Shown: piece after piece, positions 1 to 10,545 of the stretch
Position numbering within the stretch: position 1 is the stretch's first letter
How the letters are laid out: every line of letters begins with the position of its first letter
Notes under the pieces: model-generated
Told to the model about the DNA's origin: nothing
Seen by the model: the letters and a program-made list of their open reading frames with translations, nothing else
Database searches by the model: none
Made by a program: the position numbers and the translations under genes
Source: Mermis nigrescens
Lineage: Eukaryota > Nematoda > Enoplea > Mermithida > Mermithidae
Reading direction: 5' to 3'
Assembly: GCA_036768485.1 (NCBI GenBank)
Contig: JAVLUZ010000271.1
Location: 1,736,001-1,800,000 of the forward strand
DNA length: 64,000 bases

Positions 1-2342
1 GATATTTATTCGTTTCAACCCATTGTGGAGACTTAATTTTTTCATAGATGTTGATCGTAATATCAGAGTAATATCAGAATCCTGAATCCAACTAAAATCT
101 TCTTTACACTCGGGGTTGCGTAATTTTTACACTGAAAAGTAACTTCAGTTCTAGAGTCTTGCGTGAGCTTAATTTTTCGAAAATGTTCTATGTAATGTCA
201 GGATTACGAATCTGACTGTTAGTTATCTCTATACCCCTTAGTTGTGTAACGTTTGCACTATTTATTTATTGGTAATGTTTAAAGTTTACACTACCAATTT
301 ATTTTACTCTCAGAGCATTGCAAAACGTGAATTTTTTTCGAAATATATTCCGCATACATGGCCAAGCTAGAGGTGGCTAAGGTTTTTTGACCCTGGTTAG
401 TGAAGCTTATCAAATTTATGGTTTTATAACGATGAAAAATACAAAAATTACGGCGCTGCGGAAACTTTTGATATTTTTACCGTTTACGACAGAATTCTTG
501 TTATTTTTCTTAGTGAACTGAAAAATTAACTTGCAGCACCTTTTGTTTTCTCAAAATCGCATGACAGTACCTGATATTTTAAAACCTTAGGTAGGGGTAC
601 CGTCACCCCCCCTATGGCAATGTGTCGTTCCGTAAGGTCAGGATTACGAACCTGACTATATGTTTTCTTTACACCCAGTAGTTTTGTAAAGTTTATACTG
701 GAAATTAACTTTAGTCTCAGAACGTTGCACAAGCTTGATTTTTTCAAAATCTTTATGCAATGTCAGGATAACGAATCTGAGTGTAAGTGTTCTTTACACC
801 CAGCAGTTGCGCAAAGCTTATGCTGAAAATATTTGATCTTTTGAAATAAGATAAGGTTTTCTTGTTTAAAAAAGATAATGCTGAACTTCAAAACAATATT
901 GCTCTCCTTGTTCTTGGACCGCTGTCAATATTTTGAGATGTTACCGTATGTCTTTATTGACTGATTTAACTAAATATTGCCAATTAAAAGTAGGGTACTA
1001 GAAAAAGAAAAATGCTCCAATGGAACAAAAAAGACGAATATACTTGGGATTACGGATTATTAAGGGGTGTAAAGGAGAGGGACTGATAAAAAGCCATTTG
1101 TGTATATGTTCAAAGTCGCAAAATCATTTAAAAGTCAGACTTTCTAAGCAACGCCGTGGCCACTGAAAAAAGTGAAAACTTTAGAAGCAATTTTTAATAC
1201 TTCACGTGAGAGTGTGAATAAAAAATCTGAAATGTTTACTTTTGTAAATTGTTTGCAAGTTGCAACGCTTACTTGCTTCGTAACGTGATTGATAGAAAAC
1301 TAACTGCAATCGCATTTAAAGGTGTTTTATCTTGTTATCGCATAAAGCATTATAGCAAGCAAACCTGGCGTCAGTTGATTAGTAACACTCAGTCGTTGTG
1401 GGCATGCAAAGGTACCTACATGTAGTCTGTTTCTCGTTAGCTTACGCGTTTCCTATTGCCTTAAACCAACAATTTGGTTGATTGTCTTGAATGCATCGAT
1501 GTTTGCTATTTCATTCCATTGGCTTACAAAGTCGCTCCTAGTTTACTCCACTTCCCAGAGCTACTGCATAGCTAACTTGCTACTTTTTCAATCATTTTTT
1601 TGTTCAATAGTTTATTTCAATCTGCAGGCCGCAGAATATACTTCGATTTTGTGCGTTGCTAAGAGAAATTCGGGTTTTTAAAAGATTTTGCGACTTCAGG
1701 CACACACATAGTTAGATTTTTTTCAGTCCTCTCCTTTTGAATTTTTAATAATCCTTGATCTTTGTTCGGCAAAATATTTGTGATATTGGCTAATCAAAGA
1801 AAAGGAAGAAACGTGTTTTTTGCCCAATGTTACACCCATTCGTGGGCAGCACTAAAATCATGGGGGGCTGCAAGATTTTTCAAAGGTCAAAAAAACGGCC
1901 TCAAACATGGTGGTATGGCGGAAAAACACCATTTTTCAACGTTTCTCGTCGAGCCTTATCCATTGGCATCAAAAAATTGGCGAGAAAAAAGTAAAAAAAT
2001 GTTCAAAAATTGTTTTCTGTCGGGGTGTGTTTCGGTTTCTGGGGGTTGAACTTGACACTTCCATAAGTAATTCATTTTGAAGCTTTTATAACGCGTTCGC
2101 TGCGATGTGTAGCCCCTGAAACGTACTCCTTCTTATTTTTATTATATTCAATTATCTCAACTTATAACCAAAAAAGCTGGCGTAGAAATCTTAGGCAAAA
2201 CTTGCTTTTTAAATCATCCACTCATAGTGTAAAGTTGAAACCCCTAGAACTACTCCGTATTGAGTGTACAAAAGTCTGCTGGCAAGCAGAAAGCAGCCTT
2301 TGGAGCCGCAGTACATTTTTATATCAGAAAAAATTTCTCGCA
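1..2342. repeat. Degenerate repeat R1, copy 1
   Basis: No gene is recognised here. The first ~840 bases hold iterations of a unit of about 125-160 bases marked by variants of GTCAGGATTACGAATCTGAC (near 72, 206, 637 and 761), each followed by TCTTTACACCC-like and GTAAAGTTTACACTG-like words. The stretch around 990-1080 (GGAACAAAAAAG, GGATTATTAA) and 1740-1830 recurs at 62.9 kb and 60.4 kb, so 1-2342 and 60.2-63.1 kb are two diverged copies of one long repeat. The short open frames here are AT-rich and show no protein-like composition, so I treat the region as non-coding repeat. R1 continues right of the hAT-like insertion at 4798. Confidence 0.6.
1837..2047 (-). mobile_element. Truncated miniature element of the CAYAC-TGGGC family
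   Basis: This starts with CATTCGTGGGCAGCAC and carries the family core (GGTCAAAAAA, GGTGGTATGGCG, AACACCATTTTTCAACG, CATTGGCATCAAAAAATTG), the same order as the complete copies at 23.5-27.1 kb in inverted orientation. It interrupts R1 between TTACACC and GAACTTGACA; R1 copy 2 runs on there without it. The second terminus is not recognisable, so this copy is probably truncated. Confidence 0.6.
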
Positions 2343-2350
2343 GTCGTTGG

Positions 2351-4789
2351 TAGTGATCGACCGGAGATCCGGCTCCGGCCTCCGGCAAATCCGGCCATTT
2401 TTTCCACTCCGGTGCTCCGGCCGGAGGACATCCAAAAATCGGCCGGAGGCCGGAGAATTTTTTCGTTTTTTGCATAGTGACCGAACGTACTAATTGCTGA
2501 CATTATGCTTATTAAATTTAGTCAGAGCACAATATAATAGCAGAAAAAGGAAATAACACCAAATAAAGTGTCTATCACCACCACAATCGTAAAATATTTA
2601 TTTTTAGGAAAAAAACGAAAATGAAAATGAAACAAAAATTGTGAAAATCGCTGCAGTAAATTCCTGTTAACACTGGAAGTCATAGGGTAGCATAAGATGC
2701 AGTCTGGCCTGCACTGCACATGCTATACTGATTTTCCAGATAATGTTGCTGTCCATTCTGTACGTCATATTCGCGGTTCACTGAACATAATATAGTATGT
2801 AACGTACCTATGTATATACGGTCACACACAATCATGCTTTAACATCAAATATTGCCTATTGACGCTTTATTTAGGGCAGGCTAAGGAGACGACAGCTTTT
2901 TTCTTAATAAAAGCATTGAATAAAATTTTGTTGAATGTAGTCTATTTTACCAGTTGCGGATCTAGAATTTTCCTAAGGGGGCGGTATCCCTACTTTTCCA
3001 AAAACAGCCAAAAATAGGTCCAAAAATTTGCCCTCAAAGCGCGACATAGCGTTTTTTCAGTGTTTTACATTGTATACTTTCACATAAAATCACTTTTGAC
3101 GCAATATTTTTTCTTAAAATTTTAAAATTTTAGACAATTTTGTGTGAAAAAAATCATTAAATTTCTTTGACTTCAACAAAAACCTGACGCGAAGCGCCGG
3201 AAAATTTGTGAAATTAAAGCGGATAGATGTCAAGAAACATGATTTATTGCTTGATGCGAATTTTAGACCTTTTTAGCAGTTTTTATCTTCCCAAAAAATC
3301 TTTGTACATGTACAAAGACGGCCCCGAAAAAGTCTTTGTACATCGGGAAAAATCTTTGCCGAACATAAAAAACCGTGCTTCTAGGTCGCCAAAAAAGTAA
3401 ATAAATGTCATTAATAGGTATCATCCGGCGCGTAGCGCCGGAAAAATTTGAGAAATTATGGTCACTGACGGCCAGAAATCATTGCAAATTGCATATCCAT
3501 TCTTTAGGATTTTCCTAAGGGGGCGGTATCCCAACTTTTCCTAAAACAGTCAAAAATAGGTACAAAAATTTGCCCTTAACGCGCGAAATAGCGTTTTTTC
3601 GGTGTTCTACATTGTGTACTTTTACATAAAATCACTTTTAATGCAATATTTTTTCTAAAAATTTTGAAATTTTCGACAATTTTGTGCGAGAAAATCATTA
3701 ACTTTCTTTGACTTTATAAAAATCTGGCGCGAAGCGCCGGAAAACTTGTGAAATCAAGGCGGATAGACGTCTAGAAGCAGTCAGTGTTTTTTGTACAAGG
3801 TCCGTTTGTACATGTACAAAGATCGTCCCCAAAAGTCTTTGTACATTTTGCACACACAAATTTTTAGGTACTATTATATGGTACAGTAGCGATTTTAGTG
3901 TGGTAAAAACAGAGTTGTTCGAATTTTGGTAGTGTGTTTTAGGTAATTTCTGGGTCTCTTAGGGCAAAAATCACTAAGAATCGTAAAACGGCGCGAAGCG
4001 CCGAAAAATTTGACATTTTCCTTTTGAAATGCAATTTCTGCCATTATAAAGATATATAGAACACACAATCACTCATTTCGGCGCGAAGCGCCAAAAATGT
4101 TTTTCGAATTACAGACCTTTTTTGCAATTTCTGTCTTCCCAAAAATCTTTGTACATGTACAAAGACGGTCCCAAAAAATCTTTGTACATCGGGAAAAATT
4201 TTTGCCGAATACGAAAAAAATCGTGTCTAGAAGCATGATTTACTGCTAGATTTCTTGTATTTATAGCATTTGATGCGAAACATCGAAATTTTTAATCGAA
4301 AATAGAAGAAAACTATGCAAAAATAGCTGTTTCTGCTGTAAAAATTGTTTTGAAACCTACATGAACAGATAATGGCTTCCAGGTCGCCAAGAAAGTAAAT
4401 AAATCTCATTAATAGGTACATATCATCCGACGCATAGCGCCAGAAAAATTTTGAGAAATTATGGTCACTGACGGCCAAAAATCATTGCAAATTGCGCATC
4501 CATTCTTTATCTCGCCAAATATTTTGGCCAAGCTGGGGGACGGCCACCCCGCCTTCCCCTTAAATCCGCCCCTGTATTTCATATAACTAACTAGCTGATA
4601 TGCAGTTAAGATGCATGTGCACTATGGTCTAGGTCTTGGTCACAAAGATGTCCTATCTATCCGCACGTGTAAAATTATATTTCTCCGGCTCCGGCCTCCG
4701 GCTCCGGCTCCGGCCGGAGCAGCATGGTTCAATCCGGCTCCGGCCGGATCTCCGGCTCCGGCCATTTTGGCCGCTCCGGTCGATCACTA
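2351..4789. mobile_element. Non-autonomous hAT-like element, family 1, copy 1
   Basis: The termini are inverted repeats: TAGTGATCGACCGG at the left and CCGGTCGATCACTA at the right. They are flanked by a perfect 8-base target duplication GTCGTTGG at 2343-2350 and 4790-4797. Eight-base duplications and YARNG-type ends are typical of hAT transposons. Inside the ends are arrays of CTCCGG/CCGGAG words (about 2365-2455 and 4683-4775) that look like subterminal transposase-binding repeats. No transposase frame is present. A second copy lies at 18711-21087. The middle is a separate inserted element (2951-4574). Confidence 0.85.
2951..4574. mobile_element. hAT-like element nested in family 1, copy 1
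   Basis: The ends are CAGTTGCGGATCTAGAATTTT and, at the right, CCTTAAATCCGCCCCTG, that is, inverted CAGGGGCGGATTTAAGG. This CAGGGGCGGAT end is a known non-autonomous hAT signature in animals. The flanks TATTTTAC and TATTTCAT are a degenerate 8-base duplication (6 of 8). The interior contains a direct duplication of about 270 bases (2966-3240 versus 3507-3775), repeated GGCGC-GAA-GCGCC mini-hairpins and a TCTTTGTACATGTACAAAGA-type palindrome. No coding capacity is seen. The same structure sits in copy 2 at 19313-20902. Confidence 0.7.
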
Positions 4790-4797
4790 GTCGTTGG

Positions 4798-6153
4798 CAG
4801 ACATAAACAAGTCGGAAACTGACCAAAATGTGATTTTCACCCCTGATTTACACGTTTTACACACCCATTCGAGAAGTAACGCGAAATTCAAAATACAAAA
4901 AAGTGGCATCTGAAGCACTTTTCTCTGCAATTCAAAACCATTAAATTGTTTGAGGCATTTAGTACTTACAGTTATTCACAACCCGCGGAAAATACCACCT
5001 AAATTCGCTACATATATCTTATAACGTTACGCTAAAATTTTACACGCTCCTTGCAAACTCGGTATTGTGTGTAAACAAAAAGAGCTGCATCGAGTTTTTT
5101 ATTATCTATCTTAAAAACCGCACTTCGCACTTCCCAGATATGTCCCGTTTTAGCTGTAGGGGGCTCTTATATATGTTGGGACTACCTAAGTATATTATAG
5201 GTTTATATACGAGCCGCGCTACCTATGAGTAAAACAACATTAAGATGGCGCTGAAAGCAGAATTTCGGTTTTAGAGTGTTAAACGATCTCAGTGTCAATG
5301 TTGTCTCAATATTGCTGATTTCCTAAGAAACAGGAATTAGACCAGGATCATACACGTTTTGACGTAATTTTCTTCAAAAATGTATAAAATGTATATAAAT
5401 ATGGGTTAGGAGGCATCTCTTTGTGCAAAAATAATTTATTTCAAGCTAATTTTGGCACGAGCTCTGTGCAGTCACTGATGATATTAAAGCATCAAAATTT
5501 TTTGCAGCGCAAATTTCGAATACAATAATTCGTACAAGGATGGGTCCGAACTTTCATTGACTCGTAGTTTTATTTTAAAATTTCTACATTATATTCAGAG
5601 AATACCTTAAATATAAAATAAAACTTATTAAAGGTCATAGTGCATTTTGAAAGGAAAAAATATGAAATTTTTCGCGCTTCGCGCCGTTTTGAAACGGTTA
5701 TCAGTGATTTTTGCCCCTCGGAAACCCAGACACTACCAAAGGTCGAACAACTCTGTTTTTTGCCACGCTGAAATCGCTGCTTACCATATTATAGTGCCCA
5801 GAAATTTGTGCGTACAAAATGTACAAAGACTTTCATGGACCATCTTTGAACATGTACGCACGAAGCTTGTACAAATAAAAACACTGTGGAGAGATCAAAG
5901 TTGCATAAGTATGTTGCTATTTTTTCCAATTTGCATTTCTCAACTATTTTTTGAATTTTTCCCTGTTTAATTTTTTCTTCGGAGTATATATATAGCTTTT
6001 CTTTTTTTCGAACATATTCGTTCGTAAAGTGGCCCCGAAAATAATCCGCCAAATTTCCGACAAAAATGGTGCATCTACCTGCATTGAAGCGCTAGTAAAA
6101 ATGAAATTTCCTCCATGGAAAATACCAGTAGAGCAAAATTATCGCCGATTAGG
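4798..6153. repeat. R1 continuation and intergenic repeat debris
   Basis: No gene is supported. 4798 onward continues R1 after the insertion. About 5665-5890 is an inverted, diverged copy of the interior of the nested hAT-like element: it contains CTTCGCGCCGTTTTGAAACG, ACCAAAGGTCGAACAACTCTG and GTACAAAGACTTTCATGGACC, the complement of 3785-4000. The rest shows no recognisable structure. Confidence 0.45.
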
Positions 6154-6338
6154 CAGGGCGGATTTAGGAGGGCGGCCGCCCTCCCATCGGCTTAAAATAG
6201 TGCAAAATTAGGATTTTTGAGCGATTTTTATAGCGATTTTCGGGATAAAACGGCTTATTTTTCCGCCCAAGTCAGGGCTGCGCCCCCTCCCCCTTAGAGG
6301 TACCGCCCCGCCCTACGAAAATCCTGGATCCGCCACTG
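6154..6338. mobile_element. hAT-like MITE, CAGGGCGGAT ends
   Basis: This 185-base element has ends CAGGGCGGATTTAGG and CCTGGATCCGCCACTG, which are inverted repeats. It is flanked by CGATTAGG (6146-6153) and CGATAAGG (6339-6346), an 8-base duplication with one mismatch. The ends belong to the same class as the nested element at 2951-4574. It has no coding capacity. Confidence 0.75.
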
Positions 6339-6616
6339 CGATAAGGGGAGGAAAATAATTGTTTTCACTCATTTTATGCCATATTTTTTGCAGAAAACTT
6401 TCCTTTTTCAATCTCGGATGTCCTGGCGTATGCTCGAGTAGCAGGGGTGGAGAATCTTTCACCTAACGTTCGTTTGTCCCCTAATTCCCCCAACGCCAGA
6501 AAATTTTGAGCTTCTTCCGTTTTTTGACTGGTTTTTAGGCGTTGTTTTGAATGTTTTTTTCGAAGCCTTGTCCATTACCCCCACTTCTCGAAACGACCCG
6601 ATTTTAAGAGAGTGGG

Positions 6617-6716
6617 NNNNNNNNNNNNNNNNNNNNNNNNNNNNNNNNNNNNNNNNNNNNNNNNNNNNNNNNNNNNNNNNNNNNNNNNNNNNNNNNNNNN
6701 NNNNNNNNNNNNNNNN
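6617..6716. other. Assembly gap (100 N)
   Basis: This is a run of exactly 100 unknown bases, a conventional gap of unknown size. It abuts the gag start of the first DIRS block: the base right after the gap corresponds to the second base of the copy 2 start codon at 10546. What lies before the first block is therefore unknown. Confidence 0.99.
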
Positions 6717-7545
6717 TGGATTCGTCAGAAAACTCGATCGACCCCACGACCGCTACAGAAGACATCCGAGCGGTCGAAAACGTGCTTATTCCAAACATCG
6801 TGGAACAAACATTGTTTCCTTCGCGTAAATCTCGTTCATCGTCCAGGCGTCCTTCGGATCGTAAAAGGAAGTCATCTAGCAGCTCATCATCATCGGCGGA
6901 TTGCATCGACGTCTTACTCAAACGGAAGTTGGATCGCCTATTGGCCAAACAACGCCAGGCGATCAAAACCAGTCGTCCAAACATCGGTTATCGGGCCAAA
7001 ACGACGGAGATCGAGTGGCGCTCCCGAGGGAATCGTTTCCAATACGACTTCAACGAGGCATTGATCAAGCAAGTGATCAAGATCCAAGAGATGATCGACC
7101 ACGGTTCGAGGCATTCTTACTCCTCTGCAGCAGGAATCGCCGACAAAATTTACGACGACCTAGTCCATCGTCAGAAGCTGATTCGCATCGCAGACCGCAG
7201 CGATGGAGGTTGGGGCTCCGTGAAGGAATACGAGCAAGACGAATTAGCCGATGATTCAGACGACGAGCGTCGTATCAGAGCAGCTGAAAACCGTGCCATT
7301 CGCAAGCGCAAATCACGAATTTCGTCCCATTTTTCCGGCTCAGCCAGCCAAAAGCAAACAGCTCCGTTTGGCTGGCAGCGTATGCAAAAATCCGGAGCCG
7401 GCCTCTACAACCGCGCCTTCGCAGCGCCCATCATTTCAACAGCGCTGATTTCGGTAAACCCAGACCCTCGTCTTGCTACGCCTGCGGCTCAACTGGCCAC
7501 TGGAAACAGCAGTGCCCATTCGCCGGCACGGTCGCGCCAAAGTAA
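6717..7545 (+). pseudogene. DIRS-type gag-like ORF, copy 1 (frameshifted)
   Basis: This is the putative nucleocapsid-like first ORF of the DIRS-type element. The protein is rich in Arg, Ser and Lys, with a run RKSRSSSRRPSDRKRKSSSS after the start region, as expected of an RNA-binding Gag. The start codon falls in the gap. The frame is open through the region where copy 2 is broken, but a length change near 7400 (CCGGCCTCTACAACC, versus CCGGCCCTACAACC in copy 2) shifts it, so the C-terminal zinc knuckle visible in copy 2 is read out of frame here. In the gag frame it ends at a double stop, TAA TAG. Each copy carries a different lesion, so the product is probably intact in a source element. Confidence 0.7.
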
Positions 7546-7548
7546 TAG

Positions 7549-10163
7549 TCCCGACGGAGGTCACGACAGCAGTTTTTATCCCGTGAGTTCTTTTCTGAAT
7601 CGTGTGTCGATTTGCATTATTTTTCTCTACAAGTCAAGTATTTAATTGGTGTTTTGTTAGACATCAAAGACGAAAAATTATTGCAGAGCACATGGGAAAT
7701 GTTAGAAGATTACAAGATTAATCAAAATCTCTTTTCTTCACTAATAGAATGGAAAAAACTTCAAAAGTCTTCTTTTTCTCAGAATTTGATAGAACACGGC
7801 TATAAACTTCCATTTATTTCGGTTCCTCCGCAAAAAGTTTTTAAAAATAATTCAAGCTCGTTAAGCGAATTTTCTTTCGTTTCTGTCTCTATTCTAGAGC
7901 TGTTGAAAAATGGTCTTGTGACCCTATGCTCGGGCTCAAGTAGACCGGTGGTTGTAAACCCTCTTTCCGTCTCTATTCAGAACAATTCGAAAAAGCGTCT
8001 TATCTTAGATTTACGCTACGTTAATTCTTTTCTGAAAAAGGAATCATTTAAGCTAGAGGACTTTAAAATTGCAGAACAGTTCTTCGAACCTAATGGTTTT
8101 CTCTTTAAGTTTGATTTAAAGAAAGGATATTATCATATACAAATTGACGAACATTCTCGTCCGTTTTTGGGTTTCCAATGGGTTTTCAGTCATCGTTCTT
8201 ATTTCTTTTATTTTAACGTGCTTCCTTTCGGGCTTTCTTCCGCTCCGTACGTATTCACTAAATTTCTGAGACCAGTAGTAAATCACTGGCGAGCGCAGGG
8301 CATTATGATTGTGTTGTATTTAGATGATGGTCTAGGGATATGTTTAAACGAAAGCATAGCTATATTACAGTCGGCTAGAGTCAAAAGCGACTTGCATAAA
8401 TTAGGGCTGGCGGAGCAACCCGATAAATGTCAATGGACTCCCACTCACAAATTGACGTGGCTAGGGATTGACATAAATTTAGCTTTTTTCGTTTGTCGAT
8501 TCCATACGGAAAATTGTTAAACATACATGCTTTCATTTCATATTTGCTTTCGTCAAACTTTTGCACCATACGAGATCTTTGTGCCTGTGTCGGAAAAATA
8601 ATAGCTATGTCAATTGTAACGGGTTCCATTTGTTTGCTTAGAACGAAATCTTTATATCATCACATTATTAGAGGCCTTCAAAGCACGGAATATAATTACT
8701 ACGGAAAAATTCTCATCTGTCCTTGCGTGAAGCGCGAGCTTTCTTTTTGGTCTCAATTTTTCCGAAAGCTTCCACAAAGGCCGATTAGAACTCTCGGTGT
8801 ACCAATTTCCCTGGTGTTCTCAGACGCAAGCGCGTCGGGTGGCGCTGCTTGGGTGGCCGACGGGCCCGTACCACCGAATACGAAGGTAAAACACGTATCT
8901 CATTTTTATCTCCAAATACCGAACACGTTTATTTCAAATACGACAGAAAATATTATTTGGTCCTCTAAAGTTACCTTAAAGCGTGGTGGTACGAGCACGT
9001 CGGACACAAATAAGCCAGTGCACTCTGGCGACGAATAAGAAATTTCGCGAAGGAACCATGCCCCGGAATCGTTATTTAGAAAGTCGAGACAAGGCGACTA
9101 CGTCCTACTGTAATACAGTAAGCCGCGAAAAGGCATCAGAAGCGAGGTCATACTGTCATATACAGAGCCGTGATAAGGCAAAAAGTAAAAGGTTTTACTG
9201 CCAATCGAAAAGCTATAGTGACGCAGAAATTTGACAATGACACCGTTATGAAGGCAGAAAGTTTCGCGTGTTGCGGCCGTGATAAGGCTCTCGCAAATGC
9301 ACAAAATTTTGACAATCATGATCAAATTGTTGACCCAAAATTAATCGAAAAGCTCCCCAAAAAATTTCAAAAAGATATTCAAAAGCATGTTTCGGCAAAT
9401 CTGGTTTCTCACGTTCAGTGGTCGGCAGACGAAAAAAGTAAGCATGCTACTTGGAGAGGAATTAAAAACACTAGAATTTAGTCTTTCTTCCTTTTCTGAA
9501 GAACTTCGCGGAACGCGTGTGTTTTGGTATACAGATAACCAATCCGTTCAATTTATCGTTAAAAAAGGAAGCATGAAAGTTGAACTTAATGATATTGCTC
9601 TAAAAATTTATTACGTAGCGAAATCGTCTAATATAGAACTGCTAGTCTTGTGGATCCCCAGAACCCAAAACGAAATAGCAGATGCTCTAAGTAGAATTAT
9701 AGATTACGACGATTGGGGCATTCCAGACGAGTTATTCGAATTTTGCGAAAACAAGTGGGGCCCTCATACTGTAGATAGATTCGCAAATTATAAAAATAAA
9801 AAGTTGACACGTTTTAATTCTAGTTTCTGGAATCCTGGCACTGAAAAAGTTGACGCTTTTTCAGTTTCTTGGCAAAATGAGAATAATTGGTTAGTGCCCC
9901 CACCTTATATGACGATCCGAGCGATAAAACATCTGTTGCAAACGAAGGCGCACAAGGCCACGCTCGTGATTCCTGCTTGGGAAAGTTCCCCTTTCTGGCC
10001 CTTTTTGTTTCCAAACGGGACACAATCTAATCTTATAAAAGATTATATAGTGATCAAAAACGCGAGACGCTTTATTGTATCAGGTACTATAGAAAAGTCC
10101 ATTTTCAATTCAAATTGTTTTAATTCAGATCTAATCATTTTACGCATCGACTCTACTTCTTGA
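7549..10163 (+). pseudogene. DIRS-type reverse transcriptase / RNase H, copy 1
   Basis: This is the polymerase ORF of a tyrosine-recombinase retrotransposon. The first frame (to 8520) shows RT motifs: KFDLKKGYYHI (motif A aspartate), LPFGLSSAP (motif B region) and VLYLDDGLG (catalytic YLDD). At 8484-8490 the frame moves by -1 at T TTT TTC and continues in the 8493-9038 frame. RNase H residues are split by an apparent intron: SDASASGGAAW before it, then TWRGIKNTRI (copy 2 has WRELKTLE), YTDNQS and NEIADALSR after it. The C-terminal part, with WGPHTVDRFA and NNWLVPPPY, is the region usually following RNase H in DIRS1-type proteins. It lies directly downstream of gag in the same frame, separated by TAA TAG. 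It has one extra G near 9460 relative to copy 2. No ATG opens the frame. Confidence 0.85.
8886..9418 (+). other. Probable intron inside DIRS RNase H, copy 1
   Basis: The upstream coding frame ends ...ACG AAG then GTAAAACACG. The downstream frame resumes after TTTCTCACGTTCAG with TGG TCG GCA. Both junctions fall between codons (phase 0), and removing the segment brings the first RNase H aspartate next to the rest of the domain at normal spacing. The 533-base segment is unusually open: in copy 2 it reads through in frame with the downstream exon. It contains four degenerate repeats of AG(C/T)CGNGANAAGGC, encoding SRDKA-like units. Confidence 0.6.
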
Positions 10164-10195
10164 TTAGGTTTAGGTGTCTCAGAAAATTGTACTTT

Positions 10196-10545
10196 ACACA
10201 CACACATTTACCTTCATTAGCCTTTTTCTTATTTTTCTGAAAAGGAAATAAGTATTTTATGTTCGGCTTGCAAAGCAATTAGAACATAAATGTACTTATT
10301 TGACGGTGCATAGAAATAATTCTAATATAACGTAAGTCTTCATTGAATCCATAGTTACCTACATATAAGCTAAGACTTAGCTATGTAGTTAAAGTAGGCG
10401 GAGCCTACGTTTCATGTACACTTAACTGAATAGCTTAAGCTCACTTTCGCTCGCTTAAGTGCAACTACGGCCTATTCTCCTAGGAATTTCCGAGTTTAGC
10501 GCATCAAACCTTTTTTTAATCCGTTTTTTGGTTCTTAATCCTCAA
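10196..10545 (+). repeat. DIRS leader / terminal repeat between the tandem blocks
   Basis: About 350 bases start at an (AC)n tract and run to the gag ATG of the second block. The first ~85 bases (through GCTTGCAAAGCAATTAGAAC) recur after the recombinase ORF at 15742-15824, which marks them as the 3' end of the element. The remainder is the 5' leader. Visible structure: TATGTTC...GAACATA inverted repeat, a perfect hairpin GTAGGC-GGA-GCCTAC (10394-10408), and CTTAAGC (10434-10440) pairing with GCTTAAG (10453-10459). A consensus splice donor GTAAGT lies at 10332. The arrangement is that of fused right and left ends, as in tandem or circular copies. Confidence 0.65.

Noticed and set aside
2202..2493. 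Overlapping ORFs at the left end of family 1, repeated at 18592-18834
   Set aside because: They are the CTCCGG subterminal array read in frame; both strands are open and there is no domain.
8983..9234. SRDKA repeats as a CRISPR-like or satellite array
   Set aside because: Units are degenerate, of uneven spacing and part of an open frame; no repeat-spacer structure is present.
9098..9325. Minus-strand ORF across the DIRS intron
   Set aside because: Shadow of the plus-strand open intron with no independent support.
10459..10545. Upstream extension of the copy 2 gag frame
   Set aside because: It uses a non-ATG start inside the leader repeat; the conserved start is the ATG at 10546.
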